Origin: Mytilus trossulus
Taxonomy: Eukaryota > Mollusca > Bivalvia > Mytilida > Mytilidae
Direction: 5' to 3'
NCBI RefSeq assembly: GCF_036588685.1
Contig: NC_086378.1
Span: forward strand, 24,653,578-24,717,577
Length of the DNA stretch: 64,000 nucleotides
In this document: one piece after another, positions 1-12,507 of the stretch
Layout of the letters: every line of letters begins with the position of its first letter
Position numbering within the stretch: the first letter of the stretch is position 1
Program-made: the position numbers and the translations under genes
The notes under the pieces: model-generated
Told to the model about the DNA's origin: nothing
The model's database searches: none
What the model saw: only the letters and a program-made list of their open reading frames with translations

Positions 1-175
1 AATAAATCCACAATATGTATAGTGTGACAAAAATGATGTTAATTAATGAAAACATTATTTTCAGATTCATGTAACATTATTTATACAAATGGAATTATGT
101 AGTGTGACACTCAGGGAATACATGCAGAAAAGAAATACTCAATGTTCATCTTTTCTTGGTGAGTATTATAGAGAG

Positions 176-350
176 GGGGTAGGATCCTGATCCCGAAATC
201 CGGGCTAAAAAACACCTGATCCGGAAATCCCGGGATTAAAAACACGAAATCCTGAGGTCCTGAAATTTGAAAAAAAAGAATTCCTGGATCCCGAAAGGGT
301 CAATCTGGAAATCCAGAGCTTAAAAACACCTGATTCCGAAGTCCCTATAA
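176..350. repeat. Short degenerate repeat with 'gatcccgaaatccgg' units
   Basis: The phrase 'ctgatcc(c/g)gaaatcc(c)gg...taaaaacac' recurs about three or four times with variation. It is non-coding. It lies upstream of the first recognised EIF2AK1 exon, probably in an intron. I see nothing else of note in 1-750. Confidence 0.5.
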
Positions 351-751
351 AGGTCCTATTATAAACATTTTTAAGTGAAGTTCTAGCCTTGTAGTTATGA
401 AAATGTCAAGTACCACTATCAAACTTTGAAATCAATGAAGCAAAATACTGGTTTGGTTTATTATAGCACAAATTCTGTACTTCCATTACTGAGTTAAAGT
501 AAAAGAGAGGCGAAAGATACCAACGGAACGCTAAAACTCATAATTCAAAAATAAACTGACAACGCCATGGCTAAAAAAGAAAAAGACTAACAGACAAACA
601 GTAATATGCAAAACACAATGTAGACAATATAGATAACTATGTTAAAACTCAATGAATTCTATACTTATTCCAAAATGTATGACAGGAACTGCATGGCGAT
701 TGATGTAACTAATTTTAGGTTTCATAACAAATAATTAACCAAAAAATTGTT

Positions 752-850
752 AATGGAAATGGGGAATGTGTCAAAGAGACAGCAACCTGACAATAGAGCA
801 GGGAACAGCTGAAGGCCACTAATGGGTCATTAATGCAGCAAGAAATACTA
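752..850 (+). repeat. Fragment of interspersed repeat ('ggggaatgtgtcaaagagac')
   Basis: Matches in inverse orientation the block at 57018-57158, and shorter pieces at 13305-13385, 46345-46395 and 54885-54985. The shared core is 'gggaatgtgtcaaagagaca' and 'aaggccac(c/t)aatggg'. It is a non-autonomous interspersed element typical of mussel genomic sequence. Confidence 0.6.
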
Positions 851-896
851 GTTCAGTGGTACTGGACTTCATACTAAACTCAGAATTATACACAAA

Positions 897-1560
897 AAAT
901 TAAAATTAAAAATCACAAGACTAACAAAGGCCAGAGGCTCCTGACTTGGGACAGGCGCAAAATTGCTGCATGGTTAAACTTTTTTTTTTATATCTCAACC
1001 CTCCACTATACTTCTAGCCAATATAGAAAAAAATATCACGTATATATATTAAAACTCAGTTGAAGAGAAGTCCAAGTCTGATGTCAGAATATGAAACAAA
1101 AGGAAATAAACAAAAGACAATAATACATAAATAACAACAGACTACTAGCAGTTACTGACATGCCAGCTCCAGACCTCAGTTAAACTGATTGAAAATTATG
1201 TCTTCATCATATGAATATCAGGCACAATCCCTCCTGTTAGGGGTTTAGTATTATATCATCATGAAATATTAGAAGAACATAACCCATGTCATGCCAACAA
1301 CTGGTTTTAGAATAAAATGTGTTTAATTCCGATGCAAAGACCCAATCAATATTAAAGCCAAAATATGCAATCTTAAATGGCCTGACAACAGTATTGTAAC
1401 TATATCCCTTCTTAATAAGTCTGTTTAAAGGTTTTGTTTGCTTTTATACTGATATTTTTGTGCTTTGTAAAGAATATTACCATAATAGATTGGATGTGAA
1501 ATACCTGAACATATAAATGTCTGCATGTTGAGTTATATTTATGAATGATTTTCATGCATA
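897..1560 (-). mobile_element. Retroelement coding-end remnant, frameshifted, copy 1
   Basis: On the minus strand a degraded protein is readable in two frames: FICSGISHPIYYGNILYKAQ, then after a frameshift KPLNRLIKKGYSYNTVVRP followed by FKIAYFGFNIDW. The same DNA occurs in the opposite orientation at 11740-12360, so it is a dispersed element. I believe it is the C-terminal/3' end of a reverse-transcriptase-bearing element, but no catalytic motif (YxDD) is visible here, so the class is not proven. It sits upstream of the first recognised EIF2AK1 exon. Confidence 0.5.
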
Positions 1561-1712
1561 TTCTTGTTTGTCAATGAAGGGAGCAATTTACTGAAAATTT
1601 TGTGGTTTTCAATGGACATTCATACAGTTTCTAAGAGAAAAACTATCTATTTCTATAGTTCTCAACACTCAAAATAAATTAATTTCAAAGTGTTTTATCT
1701 AATTTATTACAG

Positions 1713-4700
1713 AGTTTAAGACAAATGCAGCAGCTAACATGAGGATATTCAAACAGCTAGTTAAAGGAGTAGACTTTATTCATTCCAATGGTCTGATACA
1801 TAGAGATCTGAAAGTAAGTACAAACAAAGGAGTAGACTTGCAGATTTCTGTTGAACTAGATATCAAATTGGTGTGGCCTAAAATGGCAGTATTTTTATCT
1901 TTAGTTCAAACAGTATTTATAACATTATCATTGCTGGGATCATCATCAAGTGTAAAATGAAAAGTTTTCCAGTTATTTGCTTACATGGGTGTACAAATTT
2001 ATACAGAAACATAAATAACTTGCCATTATAAAAAAGAAGATGTGGTATGATTGCCAATGATACAACTATCCACAAAAGACCAAAATGACACAAACAACTA
2101 AAGGTCACCGTACGGCCTTCAACAATGAGCAAAGCCCATACCGCATAGTCAGCTATAAAAGGCCTGATAAGCCAATGTAAAACAATTCAAACCAGAAAAC
2201 TAACGGCCTTATTTATGTAAAAAAATTACATGTATTGGATAGAAAATGGCATTAAACAGAATAAAAAATGCAAAATCCAGTTATCAAATAATTTCATGCA
2301 AAACAAACTCAACCTTATTGCAACTGAGGGTCTGTTTATAATAACCAAAGTATGAACAGCAGAATTCATACAAAATAAAAATGATAATAAAACACTTAAG
2401 ATGCCCATTTGTTTAGGATTCAAGACTGAATGTATTTCTCTAAAAAAATATGTTATATTTTTTTTCATTAGTTGGCTCTCTTATTGAGATATATTACAGG
2501 GTAAATATTGATTAACATTTTAAATCAGAGATATGATGGTATTAAAATCATATACTCAAAGTGTTTATTTTTTTTTAGCCCAGAAATATATTCCTCCAAG
2601 GTCATCTACTTCATGTAAAGATAGGTGACTTTGGCTTAGCTAAAGATGACTTGAGAAATTCTGGACGAGAGGATGCTTTGTTAACACCATCACCCTTGGA
2701 ATGTCCAGGTATGTAACATGTATTCCAGTTAAAGTATGCATATTAAAATGCCCACCAGCTGTAGTAGTAATATGGTCACCACTGATCATTGCAGCTTAAT
2801 ATATTAATACTAAGCATTTATTATCATGGAAAATTAGGAAAAGTATAGTTTGATTAATAGATTGATTGTTGGTGTTTAAGGTGGTACCTAACACTACAGG
2901 GAGATAACTCCGTAAAGTCAGCTGAACATTTTAATTAGGTTGTGTTGTAAAAAGAATATTCTAATGCAATTTGGATGTAACAATTTTTTTCATTGGCTAA
3001 AAGTTGCTGTCAAATCCACAGTTGACCAGGCGTAACTAAGGAGGGACCCGCCATTTTGAATTGATGAATCAACAAATGTTTGATTACCACTATATAATCG
3101 AAAACAAAACAACACCTACCTCAAATTCGCCGTTTTAATGTAATTTTATCCCAATTTGAAGCGTACAGGTAACGTAATAACCTCCAGTTTGTAAGTTTTC
3201 ATTTGTATGACGTCACGTTTAGCCTGGACTTCTTTGTACCAAAATCATTCATGAAGTTTCGCGGATTTTTTTTTATTTGACAAATTTAGTCATTTTTTCA
3301 AGTTTTATCGTATTTTTTCTTTTTGTAATGCATTAGAATCGGAATAACAGTACTGTAGTTGAAGAGTTGCCACCGTCAATTTTGATTTGACGGTGGCAAC
3401 TCTTCAACTACAGTACTGTTATTCCTTAATTCAGCATATCAATGATTAAAACTGGTGTTTGTCAAACTGCTATATAACCAGCGTAATTTTTTCTGACAAA
3501 ACTGTTAGTTCAAAATTTTTGAAATTTTATATTTTTGTTAAAGGGTCAAAGTAAATACTTTGACAAAATTTTATGAAAATTAAATGAGCCAAATTAATTT
3601 TAGTGAAAGTGTTGGGTACCACCTTAACATAGCTTATTGGGAAAAATAAAGATAGTTTGATTAATAGATTGATTGTTGGTGTTTAATGCCACTTTTAGCA
3701 CTTTGAGCTTTAATGTTGTGTTCAGTTTTGATTGCAGAAGGAAGCTAGAATGCCTGCTGATAACCATGACCTTCAGGAAAAATCACAGTCCTAGTCAATT
3801 TTAAGATTGGAGTCTAACAAACCTGCCATGTGCAGGGTTTCAATTCTTAAATTCAGTTTTGAAAAGCTATTGATACAGTTGATAAACTATTAGACCACTC
3901 TGCTACCAAGGCCACAAAGATTTTCTGCTAACATATTATAGAATAATGAGAAGATACTTTATTTTTCTGTCTTCAGATAAATTTTATTGGGATACACATA
4001 CAACGGGAGTTGGAACATCAACTTATGGGGCTCCTGAACAACTGCAGGGATCTGTTTATACTAATAAGGTAAAATTGCTTGCTTACATGAAAAGGTTGAT
4101 TGATTACATATCTAGTCAAGGATTTATGTTTTATTAAGTGATTTTAGCTGTTAAAAATATAAATCTATATCATATTCTATGCTTGCTAGGCAGGTGTGGA
4201 TGTTTTTTTTTGTTTTTTTTTTTAAAGATGTATGTATTTTTAGTGCAAAATCTTGCATTTCTATATTGATTTGCCTTTACAAAAGAGTTATCTTGATAAA
4301 CAACTTTGGTCTGTGTAGACACTGCATAGAAATATGGTCACCTGGAAAACCTTTTTGATAGTAAACTTTTTCTAATATGTCTAAAGACATCAGGTTGGCT
4401 GTTAGAGATATATTCACAATCAGCCACATTCTGTTTGGAATGGAAATGCTAAGTCTGGTGCCTTGTATACAGTGATTTTGCTAGCGCTCGTCACTTTCAT
4501 ATTTTACGAAAAGGTTTACGAAATGACGAAAATATTTCATATCAATTTCGTCACTTAAATTTGGAAAGTGTAAAAATATTTACACATCAAATTTCTTGAA
4601 TTCTACCTGTCTTTATGTTTCTGACAAGTTTATGACCCTCAGGTTATTAACGTTTAGCACAGGTGTTGAAAGTTGTGATGACAAGTAATCCGCCTATCGC

Positions 4701-7700
4701 CAATCAGATGGGTCACTTATCACTTAATTTTTATTATAAAACCTCACAAATGACCATCATAATAATCTATTTAAGTTAAATCAGTCAGTCAGCATTTCAT
4801 TTTAATCATTTCTCACAATTCTGTCGTATTTTCGTCATTTGAACAATCTTCCCCGACATTTCAACTTTACTTTCAATATTTCCTTTACGATCATAATTTG
4901 CAGTTTGTTTGTCGTAATTTCGTCATTTTAACGTATTTTTGTCATACTTTATATAAATATTCATCAAAAACTTTCGACAACTTCGATTAAAAAGAATGAA
5001 ATTTATTCAAAACGTAAATATTTTCACTTGCAAACAGGTGCTTCCTGTTCTATGTATTGCGCATGCGTGAAAGTTCGTAGATGAATCCGGTTTTATTCTA
5101 AAATTATTATTCAATTGTCACTTCCCGTTTTCATTTCATTTCGTTAAAAAACGAAAGTAAACGTGATCTAGATACAGTCTACAGTCATTAGAATCGTCAC
5201 ATTAAGTATAGATGCAGATCCTTCTATCCAATATTAAAGAAATTTTCAAGGATATAAATGATTGTGAAGTGAAAAAGTCGTTACAAGTTCATTTGTGCAG
5301 TGGTTTAAAAAAAGAGGCACCCAACTTTTGTTGATCAGGGGTGTGCCCTGAAAATAACTGAAGTGAAGTTGTGAACCATATTACCAGATCCCTGATCTTA
5401 TCTTCATATCTTAGCATCACATCAGTCAATTCATTCAATATTGACAATAACTGCCTACATTAGCAATCCTAAAGTCTTCAAAGATCCTAGACTAGTCCTT
5501 GAAGTACTTAAACATATATGTATAGCTAGTTTATATAAACATCCTAGACCCCTTGCTATTATAAATAATAAGCCTGAATTTTATCACGCGCAAAAGTGAC
5601 TAAAGCCCTCAAAATCCTAGCTGAAACCCTGCTTGTATATGAGCTGTGCTAAGCTCTTTGCACGTTAAAGTACCCTTGGAGCAACTGTTTAAAAGGTTCA
5701 TAGGTTAAAAAGCAAAAAAATTAACTCAGAACTAACATATCTTAATTTTCTAGTTTCAGTCCAAATTTGACGTCTTTCATCTTGGTGGTCTTATCTGGCA
5801 GAACCTAATTATAATTTGTATTTACTGTTAGTTTGTTCTCACCCTGAATATAGATGAATTAATTGAGAGTGGTCATAAAGCATATATTAATCAATTTCAT
5901 AGGACATTTTTAAGCAAGACATGTACAACAAGTTTTTACACTCATTGTACAATATTTGTACTTTAATCTTTGATACATTGCAGTCACTTGCAATTTGTAT
6001 TTTGTTTTTAAAATACATTGTTTGTCATGTTTATCTTGTATGCATTGAAATGTGGTATATCATGTCACACATACTATATTCATGCACAAATGAGTGGAAA
6101 TAAAATCAAAATAGCAAACAATTGTAAAATTCTTGAATTTCTAACAATAAAGCAAAACAAAAATTTATTGCCATTATTATTTTTTTCTTTTTCAGAGTGA
6201 CATATACAGTTTGGGTGTGATATTATATGAATTGTTTCATTGGTTTAAAACTGACATGGAAAAGTATAAAAGTTTAGAATTGCTGAGACAAGGAGAAATA
6301 GATGCACAGCTTATACAACATTGGCCAGAACAAGTAACCTCACATTTTCACTATTATTTTTTTTTCACATAGGCTTGAAGGGTTAAAAAATAATTCTAAT
6401 AATCTTACTCTGTAATTTCTCGTATTACCATTGATAGGAAGAAGTCTTTGAATTCCCCTTTTTTTTCCTTTTCAAAGATAAATAAAAAAGTTTTACCCCA
6501 TAAAAATTAATAAGCTCAAAGGGTAAAAATAGATCTCCTTCTATTTGGGTAGTTACCTACCTCAAACTTTAAAGTTTAGACTTACTCTGAATAAACAATT
6601 AATCAAAAATTTGTTATTTTATATTGGGAGGTCAGTGATATTAAGATTGTACAGCACAGAAATAGATAGTTATTGCAGAAATCAATTTCCAAATAAAACT
6701 AGAAGCATGAAGAAACCATTGCCTGAAAACATTTATTGATAAATATGATAAAGGAACTCTATATTGATGGAGATGCACACATGACATTTCACACTTCATA
6801 ATTTTTTATCTTCGTAATTCGACTGCCAAAAAATTATTGGGATGGTATAATGGTATGATGTCTGCTTTGTCCCAACACACATATGGTTTCCAGACAATAA
6901 CTTTAGTTTAAGTGAATGGATCTCTATTAAATTTAATTAATTGGTTCAATACTACCAAGGGAAGGTTGGGATTGATTTAAGGGATGACTGTTCGACCATT
7001 TAGGAAACAATGGGCTCAAAGGGGCCAAAAACAAGCATTTTTCTACTTTCAGGATTATAGTATAGAAGTATTTCAATTGCTCTGAAAATATACCACAATG
7101 TTTTATACCAAGTAGAAGATTTGGATACATTTTGGGGGTTATGGTGACAACAGTTTAGGAATTAAGGGCCAAAAAGGGGTAAAAAACAAGCATTTGTGTA
7201 GTTTCTGGCCAATAACTTATGTGTAAGTGTATGGATCTCTCTGACATTGTCCCACAAGGTTCCATAAAATAAAAGGAAGGCTGGGATTGAGTTTGGGGGT
7301 TATTGCCCAACTCATGTAGGAATTCGGGGCAAAAAAAGGCAAAAAACAAGCATTTTTCTAGTTTTCAGACAATTACTTGTGTTTACGATTATGGATCTCT
7401 CTGAAATTGTACTACAAGGTTCCATAATACAAAGGAAAGGCTGGAATTGAGTGTGAGGATAATTGCTCAAAGGAGAGGGTGTTCAAAAGGTTGTTTTTTT
7501 TTAATTTCAAGAAGAATTTTTAATTGCACAGTGTTGCACAATAAATTTTTAAGATCTTTATTTTTATTTTGTGTCAGAACCTATACTATGTAAAACATTT
7601 GATCCCTATCCAAATTCAGACAGTTTCAGACTTGAATATTGTGTCCAAATTCACCCCAGCTTAGCAGGGTTCAATTTCTGCGTTCTATGAGGCTGCGCTC

Positions 7701-10700
7701 AATCAGCAAAGCAATTTATTTACACGTGTACACAACAAATCTCTTGTTATGAAAATGAAAGTACATGTATAATGTATAATGTATGATGATTAAGAACAGA
7801 AATGAAATGTCTATATTTGTTATAAATTCTGTAGTATTACTCGATTTATTTCACTTGACTGGGCGGAGTTTAACCGGTTCGCTCATAATAAACCAGTCCA
7901 TCTATAGATAGGTGTTTTAGGATAAACTCATCAATGAAGTGTCTAGTCATTCTTTTGTAAATTCCTTTGATGACACTTATTGGTGATTAGAAATCAGTAT
8001 TAATTATAACGGTTATCATCCTTATCACACACATCTTCAAATAGACTGTCCACATGCAAATTAAAACGTTAGCTCCGCCCGATCAGTTGAAATAACATTG
8101 GTAATAATATGCCTTGATTTATTCAATGCATGTAATCATTTCACACTATATTTGACCAGTATTATAGAAAAAAATAATACTTTAATTTGTTGTCCTTCTA
8201 GGCAAAGGCTGTGATTCAAATGACCAATAGTGTGCATTCAGACAGACCAACAACAAAGGAATTATTACAAAGTGAATTGTTTTTAACCAAGGAACAGGTA
8301 CTATATAACATTTACTATTGAACTTCATTAAATGTTTATAGAGAATACTTTAAGATTATTTATTTTTGATAAAACAAAAACTATTCTCTATAATGACTTC
8401 CATTAAAAAAAAAAACTTTATCTTTATGGTGAGTAATAAACCTACTTTTCATTTTGAAAATGGATTGATTACATGTTTTATTTTTATCATTTTAAAAGTT
8501 TTCAAGTGTAGGGTGTTCCTTTGTAAGGACATGAAGTATGAGAAATTCACTGCTACTCTGGAATGTGGATTTGTTGATAAAATGACATTGGTTATACATA
8601 TACATTTAATTTAGAACTTCTTGCATGCTTCTTACATTGACATAGTTAAGAATTGATAGATATCAGAATAAGAAAATGCTGCATACAAATAATGAATTCT
8701 AAACTAGGGCTGTTCCAGTAAACCATACATCGTTCCCAGGAAAGGCACTTTAAAAATGGGATAACAACTCGAAGAGGCAAAACTGATATTTGGGAGTGCC
8801 CTTATGCAGTATTGATCAATAAAAGTATTATGGATACATACAAATATGACAATCATCAGTTAATCGTGACCTCAGTCAAAGATTTCAATTCCTTCACGGC
8901 ATATTCCAATATTGCAATAGTATGTTTAGTTTAAATATGTTTATTTTATAGTGGATTGGGAAACATGTTATTTCAACTTATATTAATTCCTCTCCACTTT
9001 GCCGGTGTGAGTGCTGCCTTGTAGCGGCATAAGCCTCCTCAAATTCTACAAAGGTGTCTTTTACATGCAAGAGATATGGCTCTCTCTCAACACGGGTCAG
9101 CCATTAATTATGTGTATATAACTTTTTAAGTGTATCATCTGTGCAAATTTTTATGATATACAAATATTTTGATTCTACCAACTGGATAGCTTTTTAATCT
9201 GACTGTGTTCCTATTTTTTGCATTGTCGTCCGAAGACACATTGGTTCCCGGAAAATAAATTTTGTTTAAGTGAATGGATTTCTATAAAATTTTTAAAGAA
9301 CAAATTTTTTAAATGTTCACTACCACAAAAGTTGGGATTGATTTTTGGGAAGATGGTCCAACCATTTAGGAATTTTAAGGGGCCCAAAAACCGCATGTTT
9401 CTAGTTTCAGGATAATAACTTGTGTATAGATATTTCGATGGCTCTGAAATTGTACCACAATGTTTGATATCACAAGTAGAAGTTTGTGATTCATTTCTGG
9501 GGTTATGAGGCCAACAGTTTAGGAATTAAGGGTAAAAAAGGGGACATAAACAAGCATTTTTCTAGTTTCAATTCAATAACTTGTGTGTTAGTGTATGGAT
9601 ATCTCTGACATTGTACCACAAAGATCCATAAAACAAAAGGGAAGATTGGGATTGAGTTTGGGGTTAAATGGGGAGGTGGGGGATTTTTTTCCCAATTTTT
9701 ATAAGGGATTCAGATTTTTTTTCAAAAATATTCACAGATTTCAAATTTTTGATAAGTTTCAAGAAGAAATCTTCAATTGCACAGTGTTGTGTTATAGATC
9801 TTTGTCCACATTTATTAAGTGTCAGAAAACCTATATCATGTCAAAATTTGATCACAATACAAATTCAGACAGTATCAAGCTTGCATATTGTCTCCAAATT
9901 TGACCCAATTGTTCAGGGTTGGACCTCTGCGGTTACATCAGGCTGTGCTCAACGAAGCATTTTATTGTGTTTTGGTCTGTTTTTTTGCTACTGTTTGCAA
10001 TAGGTCTACTATATTTGGTGTATGGAAAAATTTTATGACGTACATGTCAGTCTCACAGGTTTATTTGACCTTGACCTCATTTTCACGGTTCATTGATCAA
10101 TATAAAGTTCTTGTATTTTCATCCATCTTTCTTAATAAATAAGCAAAAGGACTTCTATATTTGTTGTATGGATTATTGTAAGCTGTACATATGATGTCTG
10201 CCTGGCATTGTTCATCTGACCTTGACCTTATGTATATGGTTCATTGGTCAATGTTTAGTTTTCTTGGTTTAAAAGTCTGTTTCTTAGAAACAAAAAGCAA
10301 TCTTTTACAAAAATCTTCTTCTCTGAAACTACACGGCCAAATTTAATCAAACTTGGCCACAATCATCATTGAAGTATTTTATTTGTGAGGTGACCTGGCC
10401 AACCAACCAAGATGGCCACCATGGCTAAAAATAGAACATAGGGGTAAAATGTAGATTTTGGCTTATAACTCTGAAACCAAAGCATTTAAAGCAAATCTGA
10501 CTGAGTTTAGTAAAGTCAACATCTATCTACCCTGAAATTTTCAGACAAATAAGACAACTGTTTGTTGGATTGCTGCCCCTGAATTGGTAATTTTTAAGAA
10601 AATTTTACCGTTTTTGGATATTATCTTGAATATTTTTATAGATAGAGATAAACTATTAACAGCAATATTGTCAGCAAAGTAAGATATATAAATAATTCAA

Positions 10701-12469
10701 CATGAACAAAATTGTCAGTTGACCCCTTAAGGAGTTATTGCCCTTTATAGACAATTTTTGTAAATTTTCTTAAATTTTTGTAAATTTTTATAAAATATTT
10801 TTCTCATTACTAATGGGCCAAGTCCTTTATAAATAGGAATAATTTTAAGTAACTAGAACTTTCAGTATTAAAGTAAGAACTTTCAACACTTCACCATCCC
10901 CAAAACACAATTTTGTCATGAATCCATCTGTGTCCTCTGATTTTTTTTTTTAATAAAGGAAAGGGGGGAGATGGAAAAAAACTGGAGGGGATGGACAACT
11001 TTTCTCATTTCAGATATAAGAAATTTTCTTCAAACATTTTTTTTTTTAGGGGGGGGGGGGGATATTCAACGGCATAGTGTTTTGCACAAAAACAAAAAAT
11101 TGAATATAGATTCAAATCCTATAACCAGTATGAAGTTCTTTGACTACAATTATTTTGTGTCAGAAACCTATTATGTTTCCAAAATTTAATTACAATCCAA
11201 ATTAAGACCTGTATTAAGCGTGTATATTGTGTCCATTCTGGCCTTAACTTTTCAGGGTTGGACATCTGTGGTCGTATCCAGCTGTGCTCAGTGAAGCAAT
11301 TTGTTTTGGATTATGTTAAGTTTATGTGAAAGTAGTAGTGAAACTTTACATTTAGGACTATCAATATAATATCAATGATTAGTAAAGAAGGCGAGACATT
11401 TCAGTGTGTGCACTCTTATCATAAAATGTCCTGTACCAAGTCAGGATAATGGCAGTTGTCATCTTATAGTTAGTTTCTGTGTTTGTGGTTTTTTGTTGCT
11501 CTTTAGTGTTTTGTTGATCCATTGTTTTCCTCTTATATTTGATGTGTTTCCCTCAGTTTTAGTTTGTAACTTAGATTTGTTTTCTCTCAATGAATGACTT
11601 TTAAACAGCTGTATACAACTCTTGCCTTTATTTATAGTGGTAGTTGATGACTTTTTAGTTTATAATGCAGCATATCCTTACAAATAAATAAATAAAATAT
11701 ATATATAAATATGTTTTTGAAGAGAACATTAAAATATATGTCTCACAGTCTGTATGCAATCTTTTAATATGGTAATATTCTTTACAAAGCACACAAATAT
11801 CAGAATTCACCTTAAAAGCTAACCAAACCTTTTAACAATTTTATTAAGAAGGGATATAGTTAGGGTACTATTGTCATGTCATTAAGGATTGCATACCGGT
11901 AGTTTGGTATTGGTATTGATTCACTTATAGGATCTTTGCATCAGAAAGAAATACATTTATTCTAAAATCAGTCGTTGTCATTATATGGGATATGTTCTTC
12001 TCATATGTTTTACGGTATAATACTAAACTCCTAATGGGAGGGATTGTACGTTATTTTCATTGGAAGAAGACATAATCTTTCAATTACCGGTAGTTTAATT
12101 GAGGTCATGGGCTGGCATGTCAGCATCTGCTAGTAATTCTTTATAAATTTATGTATCCTTGTCATTTTGCTTAATTTCTTATTTACTGATCTGACATCGG
12201 ACTCAGACTTCTCTTAAATTGATCAAGTTTTACTGTATGTATTGCTGTGTGGTTTTTTTTACATTGGCTAGAGGTGAATGGGGAGAGTTGAGATCTCACA
12301 AAACATGTTTAACCCCGCCACATTTATGTGCCTCTCCCAATTCAGGAGACCTTCACCATTGTCATTCTTGTATAGTTTTTATACGCCCATCAAAATTTTG
12401 ATGGGACGTATTATGGTATACAAATGTCCGGTGTCCGTCCGTCCGTCTGTCTGTCTGTCTGTCTGTCTT

Positions 12470-12507
<38 letters not shown>

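Noticed and set aside
3341-3425. Micro-palindromic element with 7-bp duplication
   Set aside because: The palindrome is perfect, but the sequences outside its edges are not direct repeats, so it was kept only as a hairpin inside the TTAA element.
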